Origin: CALAGB01 sp963789565
GTDB taxonomy: Bacteria; Chloroflexota; Chloroflexia; Thermomicrobiales; Thermomicrobiaceae
Direction of reading: 5' to 3'
DNA: 64,000 nucleotides
NCBI GenBank assembly: GCA_963789565.1
Contig: CAWBKX010000002.1
Coordinates: 1 to 64,000 of the forward strand
The position numbers and the translations under genes are program-made. Position 1 is the stretch's first letter; each line of letters starts with the position of its first letter. Under the pieces are notes generated by a model that was not told the DNA's origin, did no database searches, and saw nothing but the letters and a program-made list of their open reading frames with translations. Shown here one piece after another: positions 34,306 through 43,238 of this stretch.

Positions 34306-35715
34306 GTGAACGACGTTGACCTGTGTTACATGTCGGCCAGCGATCTGCGCAAGGAATATTCTCGGCGTGGCCTCTCGCCGGTCGAAGTGACTCGCGCCGT
34401 CCTGAATCGCATCGGCTCGCTCAACCCGAAGCTGAACGCCTTTGTCACGGTCACTCCCGAGCGAGCCATGGCGGACGCTCTGTGTGCTGAGGACGCATAC
34501 GCGGCAGGCGGCGACGTGCCAATACTGGCAGGCATCCCCTATTCATTAAAGGATCTGACTCCAACCAAGGGAATTCGCACGACCAAAGGTTCGCGCTTGT
34601 GGCGCGACTGGGTGCCGGACTTTGACACGCCCATCGTCGAACGTCTGACGCGGGCCGGTGGTGTGCTCCTCGGCAAAACAAACACTCCGGAGCTCGGATG
34701 GAAGGGCGAGTCGACCAATCCGCTGGTTGGATCCACCTTGAACCCCTGGAACCTGGAGCGCACTCCCGGTGGATCGAGTGGCGGCGCCTCGGCGGCAGTT
34801 GCCGCCGGTCTTGGTCCGCTTGCTCAGGGAACCGACGGCGCAGGATCGATTCGCATCCCGGCTTCATTCACGGGCATATTCGGGTTCAAGGCATCGTTTG
34901 GGTTGGTTCCGTATTACCCACCCAGCGCGGTCGAAGCTCTGGCTCATGTGGGACCGATGACGCGCACCGTGCGTGACGCGGCCATGATGTTGAATGCGAT
35001 GGCGGGACCCGATTGGCGTGATCGCAATTCCATCGACCGCCGCGACCGCGACTACGTCTTCGCGTGTGAGGGCGGGGTTCGAGGCATGCGAGTAGCGTGG
35101 AGCCCGAACCTGGGCTTCGCCAGCATCGATCCAGAGGTGCTCGCGATCGTAGAGCGAGCGGTTGGCGCTTTTCGCCATTTGGGAGCCGAGGTTGTCGAGA
35201 TCGATCCTGGCCTCGAGGATCCGTGGGAACCTCTTTCAGTTATTTGGGCGACGGGAATGGCCGCCGGACACCGTGACGATTACGCCGAAGTCCGATCGGA
35301 TATTGATCCTGGCCGGGCAAAGGTCGTCGAAGAAGGATTTCTTTACTCAGGCGTCGATCTGACCGCGGCCAACAACTACAAGGCGCTGTTCGCCGAGAAG
35401 GTGCTCGGTCTGGTTGAGCGGTTCGATTTCATGGTCACACCGACGGTGCCCATCACGGCGTTTCCGGCCGGGCAGGATCAACCGGGAACGGTTGCGGGAA
35501 AGGCGACCAGCTATCTCAGCTGGACTCCGTACACGTACGTCTTCAATCTGACCGGGCAGCCGGCGGCGACTGTTCCGTGTGGTTTCGCCTCTAATGGGCT
35601 GCCGGTTGGCTTGCAGATCGTCGGACGTTGGCGCGACGACGCCACGGTGCTGCGAGCGTCCGCCGCGTTCGAAAGCGCTCGGCCGTGGTCAGAGCCGCGA
35701 CCACCGCTTGACTGA
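34306..35715 (+). CDS. Amidase signature family hydrolase
   Basis: 469 residues from GTG 34306 with AGGTGG upstream. The Ser-cisSer-Lys triad is visible: lysine in 'GIPYSLKDLTPTKG', the cis-serine in 'RTPGGSSGGASAAVAAG' and the nucleophile in 'GTDGAGSIRIPAS'. 'FNLTGQPAATVPCGF' closes the active site. It is not GatA-like in context (no gatB or gatC), so it is probably an aryl/acyl-amidase or amide hydrolase; the substrate is unknown. Co-directional with thiL (83-base gap). Confidence 0.88.
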   Translation: MNDVDLCYMSASDLRKEYSRRGLSPVEVTRAVLNRIGSLNPKLNAFVTVTPERAMADALCAEDAYAAGGDVPILAGIPYSLKDLTPTKGIRTTKGSRLWRDWVPDFDTPIVERLTRAGGVLLGKTNTPELGWKGESTNPLVGSTLNPWNLERTPGGSSGGASAAVAAGLGPLAQGTDGAGSIRIPASFTGIFGFKASFGLVPYYPPSAVEALAHVGPMTRTVRDAAMMLNAMAGPDWRDRNSIDRRDRDYVFACEGGVRGMRVAWSPNLGFASIDPEVLAIVERAVGAFRHLGAEVVEIDPGLEDPWEPLSVIWATGMAAGHRDDYAEVRSDIDPGRAKVVEEGFLYSGVDLTAANNYKALFAEKVLGLVERFDFMVTPTVPITAFPAGQDQPGTVAGKATSYLSWTPYTYVFNLTGQPAATVPCGFASNGLPVGLQIVGRWRDDATVLRASAAFESARPWSEPRPPLD

Positions 35716-35849
35716 TTTTCGGCGGTGGCTCGCTTGTCGTGACGATGCGCGCGCGGCTATGATGGGCCGGCGGCCGATACTGGTGGAAAGTCGGCACTCG
35801 CGGTCTGTACCGCTCAGTTTGCATCTCCCGTTCCGAAAGGTTGTTCGCG

Positions 35850-36389
35850 ATGCCTCCGCGCCGTGCGGCGCTTGACGTCATTTCGCACAGTCCAGATCAA
35901 ACGCGGCAGATCGGCCATCGAATCGGCCGTTTGGTTCGGGCTGGTGATGTCATTCTGCTGGCAGGGCAGGTCGGGGCAGGAAAGACCACGCTCGTTCAAG
36001 GTCTTGCGCGTGGTCTGAACGTCGAGGGATACGTGCAGAGCCCGACTTTCGCGCTCGCTGCGGAACACTCCGGTAGGACGGCTGACGAGCGGCAGGTCGT
36101 TCTCTATCATCTCGACTTCTATCGGCTCGAAGGAGTGCAAGATTTTGACACATTCGGGTACGAGGAGTATCTCGATGCTGAGGACGGCATTGTGGTGATC
36201 GAGTGGCCGGAGAGGCTGCCCACGTCGTCCTTCGACCAATACCTGTTGATAGAGCTGCGCCATCTGTCGGATTCGAAGCGTCGTCTCGTGTTTCGCCCCA
36301 ATGGAGATCGCTACAGCGAGATGGTTGAATCGCTCAGAGTGGAGGTATCCGGTGCCCAGCGACGGCCGCACCCTGCTCGCGATCGATAG
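35850..36389 (+). CDS. tsaE: tRNA t6A biosynthesis ATPase TsaE
   Basis: 179 residues from ATG 35850 (SD GAAAGG, nine bases). Walker A 'GQVGAGKTTLVQGLARGL', switch 'QSPTFALAAEH' and the 'YHLDFYRLEG' and 'EWPERLP' motifs are all standard. TsaE regulates the TsaB-TsaD complex that adds threonylcarbamoyl to A37 of ANN-decoding tRNAs. It overlaps tsaB by 38 bases, heading the tsaE-tsaB-rimI-tsaD unit; the carbamoyl-AMP synthase TsaC is not in the window. Confidence 0.93.
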   Translation: MPPRRAALDVISHSPDQTRQIGHRIGRLVRAGDVILLAGQVGAGKTTLVQGLARGLNVEGYVQSPTFALAAEHSGRTADERQVVLYHLDFYRLEGVQDFDTFGYEEYLDAEDGIVVIEWPERLPTSSFDQYLLIELRHLSDSKRRLVFRPNGDRYSEMVESLRVEVSGAQRRPHPARDR

Positions 36390-37050
36390 CTCGACTCCGG
36401 TCACGGGGCTTGCGCTGTATGATGGCGAAACCTGTAGCGAGCTCGTCTGGAACGCCGGGCGTAACCAGACGACGTCGTTGAGCGCCCAGATGATGTATCT
36501 GCTGGAGCTTAGCGGTCTCGAACTACGCGACCTTGGTGCCGTCGCCGTGGCGATCGGCCCAGGAAGCTTCAACGGACTTCGGGTTGGACTCAGCGTGGCC
36601 AAGGGGCTCTGTTATGGGCTTGGGCTTCCGATCCTGGGTGCAGGAACGCTCGATGTCGCCGCATATCCACACACGGGGCATCGCTCGCCGATTCGCGCCT
36701 TTGTTCGTGCCGGTCGTGGTCGAGCCGTGTACGCTGATTTCCGCCACCGCAATGGGCGCTGGGTGCGGACGTCGGACCTGAGCAATGCACCGCTCGACGA
36801 CATCGCGGAACAGCTCTCCGAGCGCACCATCATCGTCGGAGATATGCCGCGGTCGCTGGCCGAGAAGCTCGCCCAGGAGCCGCACGCCGTCGTGCCGGAC
36901 CCCGCGCTGCGTATGCGTCGACCTTCGTATCTTGCCGAAATTGGATATCATCGGTGGGAGGCGAATGATACGGATTCGCTGGAGGCACTCGAACCAGTCT
37001 ACGTTCATGGCGTCGCGCCGTCAGGAGCAACCGCCACGGCGCGGAAATAG
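36352..37050 (+). CDS. tsaB: tRNA t6A biosynthesis protein TsaB
   Basis: 232 residues from GTG 36352, with GGAGG six bases upstream inside tsaE; a longer frame to 36301 is out of keeping with family length. The ASKHA-fold start 'LLAIDSSTPVTGLALY', then 'GPGSFNGLRVGLSVAKGLCY' and 'FVRAGRGRAVYADF', identify TsaB. It dimerises with TsaD and is needed for t6A synthesis. The order tsaE-tsaB-rimI-tsaD is a classical conserved cluster. Confidence 0.92.
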   Translation: MPSDGRTLLAIDSSTPVTGLALYDGETCSELVWNAGRNQTTSLSAQMMYLLELSGLELRDLGAVAVAIGPGSFNGLRVGLSVAKGLCYGLGLPILGAGTLDVAAYPHTGHRSPIRAFVRAGRGRAVYADFRHRNGRWVRTSDLSNAPLDDIAEQLSERTIIVGDMPRSLAEKLAQEPHAVVPDPALRMRRPSYLAEIGYHRWEANDTDSLEALEPVYVHGVAPSGATATARK

Positions 37051-37107
37051 CGATTGGCTCTGAGGAAATTGCCGACCGAGCGTTGTTGGTGAGGATACTG
37101 AATCAGG

Positions 37108-37770
37108 GTGAACGAAGACCACCGGCAATTGGATCACACCTTCTACATCGAGACCATGCGCATCGACGACATTCCGGAAGTGTCGCGCGTCGAGCGGCGT
37201 TGCTTCAGCAACCCATGGCCCGAATCCGCGTACCGGCGAGAACTGAGAAATCCGGAAAACAATCACTATGTCGTTCTGCGTCATCGCGAACGAATCGCTC
37301 CGGAATCTGAACCGCTGCCGGAGACGCGCGGACGCCTCACGCTGCTGCCACTGTTGCGTAAGTCCGAGCGGCAAATGGCAGACCCCATCGTTGGGTTCTG
37401 CGGCATGTGGATTCTTTATGATGAGAGCCACGTGACAACCATCGGAGTCGCACCGGAGTATCGCGGGCAGGGACTCGGTGAGCTGCTGCTGCTCAGCCTG
37501 TTCGAGGAGGCGCTGCGTCGGAACTGCCAGTGGATGACCCTGGAAGTACGCGTCTCCAACGTGAGTGCCCAGGCGCTCTATCAGAAGTACGGGTTCACCA
37601 AACACGGGCTGCGACGACGCTATTACAGCGACAATGGTGAGGACGCTGACATCATGTGGTCGGCATCGCTCCACGATCCGGACTATCTTCGTCAGATCGA
37701 CGGTTTGCGCGACGGCCTGCTGGCCCGCTTTCGCGCTCAAAACGTCGCAATCGAAACGCGAGATCCATGA
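37108..37770 (+). CDS. rimI: RimI-like ribosomal-protein alanine N-acetyltransferase
   Basis: 220 residues from GTG 37108. RimI motifs: 'IPEVSRVERRCFSNPWPESAYRREL', 'TIGVAPEYRGQGLGELLL' (acetyl-CoA loop) and 'LEVRVSNVSAQALYQKYGF'. Between strands it has an insertion of about 35 residues rich in Arg/Glu (HRERIAPESEPLPETRGR), making it longer than the usual 150. It may acetylate ribosomal protein bS18 or act more broadly. The stop overlaps the tsaD ATG (ATGA). Confidence 0.9.
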   Translation: MNEDHRQLDHTFYIETMRIDDIPEVSRVERRCFSNPWPESAYRRELRNPENNHYVVLRHRERIAPESEPLPETRGRLTLLPLLRKSERQMADPIVGFCGMWILYDESHVTTIGVAPEYRGQGLGELLLLSLFEEALRRNCQWMTLEVRVSNVSAQALYQKYGFTKHGLRRRYYSDNGEDADIMWSASLHDPDYLRQIDGLRDGLLARFRAQNVAIETRDP

Positions 37771-38861
37771 ATATCCTCGGCATCGAAACGTCTTGTGACG
37801 AGACTTCCGCGTCGATCGTGCGTGAAGACCTTCGCGTCTTGTCGAACGTCATTCAGTCGCAGATCGATTTGCACGAGCGCTATGGCGGCGTCGTCCCCGA
37901 GCTTGCCTCGAGGCGGCACATCGTCTCCATCATTCCAACGATTGATTTGGCGCTTGAACAAGCAGATACCACGCTCGATGAGGTCGATGCCATCGCCGTG
38001 ACGGAAGGTCCGGGACTCGCTGGGAGTCTGCTCGTCGGCATCAACGTGGCCAAGACGCTGGCGTTGAGTCGAGGACTGCCGTTGATCCCGGTGAACCATC
38101 TCGAGGGACATATCTACGCGAATTGGCTGACGCTGAACGACGATGAGCCGTTGCCGCCGCCCGTCTTTCCGTTGGTTTGTCTGGTCGTGTCAGGTGGACA
38201 TACCGAGCTGTTGCTGATGCGCGATCATGGCAGTTACGAGATGCTCGGTCGCACGATTGACGATGCCGCGGGCGAGGCGTTCGACAAGGGCGCGCGTGTT
38301 TTGGGCCTCGGGTTCCCAGGGGGGCCGGCGATTCAGAAGGCGGCTGCAAGCGGGAGAGTCGGTCAGCATCCACTCCCTCGCGCATGGTTGGGAGAGACGT
38401 ATGACTTCAGCTTCAGCGGCCTGAAGACAGCTCTGTTGCGTGTGGCGGAACAGTATCATCGCCCTCGTCCGGCCCGCGCGCGAACTATCAGTGACGAACC
38501 GTTTCGCCCGTACGAGCCCATACGCTATGGGCCGAACGTGCCAGTGAACGACATCGCCGCTGACTACCAGGATGCGATTGTCGAAGTGCTGGTGGAGAAG
38601 ACAGCTCGGGCGGCGCACGAGCACCGCGCCAAGACCGTTCTTCTGGCAGGCGGAGTCGCGGCGAACGAATTGCTGCGGCGGCGGCTCGCTGCCGCGGTTG
38701 ACGTTCCGCTTCGCTATCCCCCAATTCAGCTGTGCACCGACAACGCCGCCATGATTGCCGGCGCGGCGCATTTCAGCTTTCGGCGCGGTGATCGAGGCGA
38801 CCTGGGGCTCGACATCCAACCTCAGCTCCGGCTAACGAGCAGCACGACCATCACATCGTGA
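37767..38861 (+). CDS. tsaD: tRNA N6-adenosine threonylcarbamoyltransferase TsaD
   Basis: 364 residues, ATG 37767. 'ILGIETSCDETSASIV', the metal-binding 'NHLEGHIYA', 'VSGGHTELLLM' and 'LAGGVAANELLRRRL' are all present. TsaD is the catalytic subunit that transfers the threonylcarbamoyl group to A37. A polar insertion (RPRPARARTISDEPFRPYE) near residue 235 is a lineage-specific loop. The start overlaps the rimI stop, so the last two genes are coupled. Confidence 0.95.
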   Translation: MNILGIETSCDETSASIVREDLRVLSNVIQSQIDLHERYGGVVPELASRRHIVSIIPTIDLALEQADTTLDEVDAIAVTEGPGLAGSLLVGINVAKTLALSRGLPLIPVNHLEGHIYANWLTLNDDEPLPPPVFPLVCLVVSGGHTELLLMRDHGSYEMLGRTIDDAAGEAFDKGARVLGLGFPGGPAIQKAAASGRVGQHPLPRAWLGETYDFSFSGLKTALLRVAEQYHRPRPARARTISDEPFRPYEPIRYGPNVPVNDIAADYQDAIVEVLVEKTARAAHEHRAKTVLLAGGVAANELLRRRLAAAVDVPLRYPPIQLCTDNAAMIAGAAHFSFRRGDRGDLGLDIQPQLRLTSSTTITS

Positions 38862-38901
38862 CGCAACACCTGACTACCAATCTCTCGCGAAGGGAACTGT
38901 C

Positions 38902-39687
38902 TTGACCGTTTCTCCGAGAAACGTCGCAATCGACGCGGCGCGCGATGCCGGGCGGATCCTGCGCGAGCGCTACGGCAACGTGCAAGAGATCAGGTACAAG
39001 GGTGAAGTGGATATCGTCACCGACGTCGACGAGATGAGCGAGCGACTGATTGTCAGTCGAATTCGTCAGAACTTCCCCGATCACCGTATCCTTGGCGAAG
39101 AGAGCGGATCGTCTCAATCGCCTGATTCCGGCTCGGGATATCGATGGATCATTGACCCCCTGGACGGAACCACGAACTTCGCGCACGGATATCCGTTCTT
39201 TTGCGTTTCAATCGGCCTCGAAGTCGATGACGAGATTCAACTCGGTGTTGTTTACGCCCCGGTCTCTGACGAGCTTTTCTTTGCTGAGCGTGGCCAGGGA
39301 GCGTTTCTCAACGGCAAACGGATCGCCGTGTCGACGACGGATAGCCTGATTCGGTCGTTGTTGGCAACCGGTTTCAATCCCGATCGAGATTTGGCACGCG
39401 AGAATCTCAAGCATTGGGAACGGTTGACGTTTCGGACTCAGGCACTGCGTCGTGACGGCTCGGCTGCCCTGAATCTGTGCTTCGTCGCATCCGGTCGATT
39501 CGACGCCTATTGGGAGATCGGATTAAAGCCATGGGATCTGGCAGCCGGGTCGCTGATCGTGCGCGAAGCAGGTGGGTCCGTAACGAATTTTGCCGACGAG
39601 CCGCATAAACTGTCCGAACGCTACATGCTGTCGAGCAACGCCAGGCTGCATTCGGCTCTGCTCGACGTCCTCAACGAGGCTGACTGA
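38902..39687 (+). CDS. Inositol monophosphatase family protein
   Basis: 261 residues from TTG 38902 (SD AAGGGA). Metal-site motifs: 'ILGEESG', 'WIIDPLDGTTNFAHGYPFF' and 'WDLAAGSLIVREAGG'. Members dephosphorylate inositol phosphates, fructose-1,6-bisphosphate or histidinol phosphate. Because a his cluster follows 78 bases later, a histidinol-phosphatase role (HisN type) is a reasonable alternative, but the sequence does not decide it. Confidence 0.88.
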   Translation: MTVSPRNVAIDAARDAGRILRERYGNVQEIRYKGEVDIVTDVDEMSERLIVSRIRQNFPDHRILGEESGSSQSPDSGSGYRWIIDPLDGTTNFAHGYPFFCVSIGLEVDDEIQLGVVYAPVSDELFFAERGQGAFLNGKRIAVSTTDSLIRSLLATGFNPDRDLARENLKHWERLTFRTQALRRDGSAALNLCFVASGRFDAYWEIGLKPWDLAAGSLIVREAGGSVTNFADEPHKLSERYMLSSNARLHSALLDVLNEAD

Positions 39688-39727
39688 TCTCCTGGCTGCA
39701 CTGGCGAGCATCGTGATCCCGCTTTCG

Positions 39728-39757
39728 TTGTTCATGCGTTGGACTCGACTCTATACT
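39728..39757 (+). promoter_or_regulatory. Candidate promoter giving a leaderless HDAC-his transcript
   Basis: TTGTTC (39728-39733), an 18-base spacer and TATACT (39752-39757). The expected start point is at or next to ATG 39765, and no good SD precedes that ATG, so the mRNA would be leaderless. The -35 is weak. Confidence 0.4.
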
Positions 39758-39764
39758 TCGGACC

Positions 39765-40730
39765 ATGAGTTCCGCGACCGCGTTGATCTGCTCCAAGCGT
39801 TTTCAGGAACATGACACCGGTTATCACCCGGAAAACGCGCATCGGCTGAAGGCGATTGACGAGCGCCTGAAGAAGTCTGGCATGCTCGACGATCGTTCGG
39901 TCTACGAGCCTGAGCTGGCTGGCGTCGACGACCTCGAACTTGTTCATGTTCCCGAGTACGTCCGGTTCGTCGAGCAGATCGCCGGAGCCGGTGGCGGATA
40001 CCTCGACGCGGATACGGTTATTTGTCCGCGTTCATATGAGGTGGCCCGCCTGGCCGCCGGCGCCTCAATTCAGGCCGTGAATCTGGTGATGGATGGTGAG
40101 GAACGCTGCGCGTTCGTCTTTCCGCGCCCGCCCGGACATCACGCGGAGCGCGCACGCGGAATGGGGTTTTGTCTCTTCAACAACGTGGCTATCGCCGCGC
40201 GGCACGCGATTGACCGGCGTGGGCTCTTCCGAGTTGCGATCGTCGATTGGGATGTTCATCACGGGAACGGCACGCAGGACGCTTTTCTCGATACCGACCA
40301 GGTGCTTTATGCCTCGGTGCATCAATGGCCGCTGTATCCCGGGACCGGTCGCGCACAGGAAGCGGGCGTCCGCTATGGTTTTGGTTACACCGTGAACGTA
40401 CCGCTCACGCCTGGAGCCGATGACGAAGAGTATCTGCAAGCATTCGACGAAATCATCATTCCGAAGCTCGTTGATTTTCACCCAGAGTTGGTTCTGGTTT
40501 CGGCCGGGTTCGACGCGCACGAAGCCGATCCGCTGGCATCAATGGAAGTCACCACCGCCGGATTCGCCGCGATGGCGCGGCGCGTCAAAGAATTGGCGGA
40601 TAGACTTTGCGACGGTCGGCTGGTTGCCGTGCTGGAAGGGGGCTACAATCCAGAGGTCCTTGCGCAATGTGTGGAGCAAGTCATCCGGGTGTTCGATGCG
40701 ACATCGGAGTCAAAGGAGATCCCGACATGA
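39765..40730 (+). CDS. Histone-deacetylase family (acetylpolyamine/acetoin-utilisation type) hydrolase
   Basis: 321 residues, ATG 39765. Zinc-site and catalytic motifs are complete: 'FPRPPGHHAERARGMGFCLFNN', 'IVDWDVHHGNGTQ', 'LVSAGFDAHEADPL' and 'VLEGGYNPE'. Bacterial members deacetylate acetylpolyamines, acetyl-lysine proteins or small amides. Its stop overlaps the hisH start (ATGA), so it heads the hisH-hisA-hisF unit, an uncommon association. Confidence 0.92.
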   Translation: MSSATALICSKRFQEHDTGYHPENAHRLKAIDERLKKSGMLDDRSVYEPELAGVDDLELVHVPEYVRFVEQIAGAGGGYLDADTVICPRSYEVARLAAGASIQAVNLVMDGEERCAFVFPRPPGHHAERARGMGFCLFNNVAIAARHAIDRRGLFRVAIVDWDVHHGNGTQDAFLDTDQVLYASVHQWPLYPGTGRAQEAGVRYGFGYTVNVPLTPGADDEEYLQAFDEIIIPKLVDFHPELVLVSAGFDAHEADPLASMEVTTAGFAAMARRVKELADRLCDGRLVAVLEGGYNPEVLAQCVEQVIRVFDATSESKEIPT

Positions 40731-41353
40731 TCGCGGTGGTTGACTATGGAGCAGGAAATCTCGCCAGTGTGGTGAACGCCCTTGAGCGCATAGGCACCCC
40801 CGTTCATATCACCGCGAACCATCGTGAGATCCTGTCGGCAGACGGCGTGGTCGTCCCGGGGGTTGGCGCCGCCCAGGACACGATGAAGCATCTGCACGAC
40901 TATGATCTGGAGCCTGTGATTCGAGACGTGATCGCCCGAGGAACTCCATACATGGGTATCTGTATGGGAATGCAGGTGCTGATGACGTCCAGCTTTGAAG
41001 AAGGCGAGCACCGCTGTCTGGACGTGTTGTCAGGGCACGTGCGTATGCTGCCGTCCGACGAGCCGATTCCGCACATGGGGTGGAATCAGGTCTGGCAGAC
41101 GACTGCGAGTCCGATCTTCAAGGGGATTCCGGATGGCGCCGAGTTCTATTTCGTTCATTCCTACTACGTAGATCCAGCGGATCGATCCTGGATCGGAGCC
41201 GAGACCGAGTACGGCTTGAAGTTCCCCAGCGTACTCGCGCGAGACAACGTCGTCGCGACGCAGTTCCACCCGGAAAAGAGCGGCCGCTGGGGATTGACGC
41301 TGCTGGCGAATTTCGTGGACGTGGTGGCCAAGCAGCACGCGAACGTGGCGTGA
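40727..41353 (+). CDS. hisH: Imidazole glycerol phosphate synthase, glutaminase subunit HisH
   Basis: 208 residues from ATG 40727, overlapping the HDAC stop. The class I glutaminase triad is seen: Cys in 'MGICMGMQVL', His and Glu in 'TQFHPEKSGRWG'. 'VVDYGAGNLASVVNALERIG' is the family start. HisH supplies ammonia to HisF for the fifth step of histidine synthesis. hisA follows after four bases. Confidence 0.95.
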   Translation: MIAVVDYGAGNLASVVNALERIGTPVHITANHREILSADGVVVPGVGAAQDTMKHLHDYDLEPVIRDVIARGTPYMGICMGMQVLMTSSFEEGEHRCLDVLSGHVRMLPSDEPIPHMGWNQVWQTTASPIFKGIPDGAEFYFVHSYYVDPADRSWIGAETEYGLKFPSVLARDNVVATQFHPEKSGRWGLTLLANFVDVVAKQHANVA

Positions 41354-41357
41354 TCCG

Positions 41358-42122
41358 ATGCAAGTGATCCCGGCCATCGACCTGCGAAACGGCCGCTGCG
41401 TGCGCTTGATCCGCGGCGATTTCGATCGCGAGACGATCTACAGTGACGATCCCGTCGAGGTCGCCAGGCTTTGGATGCGTCTGGGGGCGCCGCTGATCCA
41501 CGTGGTCGATCTTGACGGAGCGCGAAATGGATCTCCGGCACAACTCAACCTGGTGAAGCGTATCGTTGATCTCGGCGTGCGCGTCGAGCTTGGCGGAGGA
41601 CTGCGACGTCTCGAGGACCTACGCGCGGCGGTCCGGTCGGGAGTCGCTCGTGTCATCATCGGCACGGCCGCGGTGGAAAACGATCTCATTTTGCGTCAGG
41701 CGGTCCGTGAGTTTGGGGCGGATTCGGTCGTGCTGGGTCTCGACGCACGCAACGGACGTGTGGCGATTGATGGCTGGGCCACGGTGAAGGACGTCGCGGC
41801 GGCCGACCTGGTCAAGCGAGCGCTGGATGCAGATGTCGTACGTGTGGTGTACACCGACATCGAGCGCGACGGCACGCTCACATCACCCAACTTCGCGGCA
41901 GTTGCCGGCGTGGCGGCACTCGGCATCAAGGTCATAGCGTCTGGCGGTGTCTCGAGCATGGCGGACCTTAGTCGCCTCTCGACCATTCCTGGGGTGGAGG
42001 CCGCGATCGTCGGAAAAGCACTGTACGAGCGCGCGATAGATATCGACAATCCCGCTGACTGGTGGGTGTCCACGTCGGAGGACGGATCCAACGTAGGGGA
42101 GAACGATGGCAGCCAGGAATGA
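41358..42122 (+). CDS. hisA: Phosphoribosylformimino-AICAR-phosphate isomerase HisA
   Basis: 254 residues, ATG 41358. A TIM barrel with the two half-barrel phosphate sites; 'VIPAIDLRNGRCVRLIRGDF' carries the first catalytic Asp and 'VVYTDIERDGTL' the second. 'VIASGGVSSMADL' is the C-terminal phosphate loop. It converts ProFAR to PRFAR in histidine synthesis. The 3' end overlaps a coiled-coil gene that separates it from hisF. Confidence 0.95.
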   Translation: MQVIPAIDLRNGRCVRLIRGDFDRETIYSDDPVEVARLWMRLGAPLIHVVDLDGARNGSPAQLNLVKRIVDLGVRVELGGGLRRLEDLRAAVRSGVARVIIGTAAVENDLILRQAVREFGADSVVLGLDARNGRVAIDGWATVKDVAAADLVKRALDADVVRVVYTDIERDGTLTSPNFAAVAGVAALGIKVIASGGVSSMADLSRLSTIPGVEAAIVGKALYERAIDIDNPADWWVSTSEDGSNVGENDGSQE

Positions 42123-43230
42123 CCTGCGAGAGGTCGCCAGAGACGACGAACGAAGGAAGCGGGACGAAGCTAAGATCCAGACGTTGCAGGCGCAGATCGA
42201 CGAACTGCGCAACATGGCCCGAGAAGCTGCCAGTCGCCAACTCCGCCTCGAAGATCAGCTAAAAGCGAGCGAAGCGAATGTCGCCCAGTATCGCATCATG
42301 CTTGATCAGCACCGTCATGAAGTCTCTCAGGCGGCGCAGGCGAAGCAACTCGAGGAGTCGCGCGTTCGTCAGCAGATGAGTGACCTCTCCACACGCATTG
42401 ATGATTCGACCCGACCGATACGCTCGATTCAAGCGCACGTCGCTGAGTTGCTCGAAACCGTGCGTCGCCAGCGAGACGACGTCAGCCATGACACCAAACG
42501 CTATGACGATTTGCGCAGCCTGATCGATCACCTCGGCGCGCACACCGAACGTCAGGTCGCGGTGTCGCAAGCCTTGCGTGATTCGATCGAGAACGTGCGG
42601 GTGGAAGTCGAGCGCCAGCAGCGCGATCTGCTGCGTATCGACGACGCGACCAAGATCGTCGATCAGGACGCGCGTCGCCGTCTGACCGAAGTCATTCAGC
42701 AGATCGAGAACCTGAACGCCCACGTGAACGAAGAGCTCGCCGGAGTTTCCGCATTGGCAGCCAAGGTCGACGACGTCGAGCAGTCGCTCACCGGCGTGTG
42801 GCCCAATTTTGATACGTTGCGGGACAGCCAGGAGAAGCTCGAATCGGAAATCACTCGATATCACACGCAATCGGTTGAGCGAGACGACCTGGTCGCTGAG
42901 CGCATGGAGGAGATTCGCCAGCAAGCCGAGGCACAGCTGAACAACCTGGACGCGGCCACGTCGCAGCGCTTCGAACGCCTCAGCTCGCGTACTGAGCAGC
43001 TGGACGAAGTTGATCGTGATCTGGCCTATCGACTGTCACTGATCGAGATGCAGCTCGAGGAGCTCACCCGCGTCGATCAACGAGTACGGCGAGAGATGTG
43101 GTACCTGAACGAGCAACGAGCGCGCTTGCAACTGGAGCAGGCGCAGCAGGAACTCGAGCAGGTCATAGACGCTCGGCGGCAAGCTGAGCAAAGAAATGTG
43201 GATCGAACGCCCGGAGGCAAGCAGGAGTAA
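42106..43230 (+). CDS. Long coiled-coil protein inserted in the histidine operon
   Basis: 374 residues, ATG 42106 (SD GGGGAGA) inside the hisA 3' end. Almost the whole chain is heptad-rich, very polar helix (KIQTLQAQIDELRNMAREA, TRYHTQSVERDDLVAERM, ELTRVDQRVRREM) with no signal peptide, membrane helix or Cys. I recognise no family; it looks like SMC-arm or DivIVA-type rods without their head domains. It is in frame, co-directional, overlaps hisA and ends eight bases before hisF, so it must be cotranslated with the his genes. Base composition is that of the host. A scaffolding or cell-structure role is inferred only from shape. Confidence 0.75.
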   Translation: MAARNDLREVARDDERRKRDEAKIQTLQAQIDELRNMAREAASRQLRLEDQLKASEANVAQYRIMLDQHRHEVSQAAQAKQLEESRVRQQMSDLSTRIDDSTRPIRSIQAHVAELLETVRRQRDDVSHDTKRYDDLRSLIDHLGAHTERQVAVSQALRDSIENVRVEVERQQRDLLRIDDATKIVDQDARRRLTEVIQQIENLNAHVNEELAGVSALAAKVDDVEQSLTGVWPNFDTLRDSQEKLESEITRYHTQSVERDDLVAERMEEIRQQAEAQLNNLDAATSQRFERLSSRTEQLDEVDRDLAYRLSLIEMQLEELTRVDQRVRREMWYLNEQRARLQLEQAQQELEQVIDARRQAEQRNVDRTPGGKQE

Positions 43231-43238
43231 GACGTTTC

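Noticed and set aside
34306..35715. GatA (Glu-tRNA amidotransferase subunit)
   Set aside because: The amidase triad is shared, but no gatB or gatC is nearby and GatA-specific sequence is not evident; YqeY only shares the GatB tail domain.
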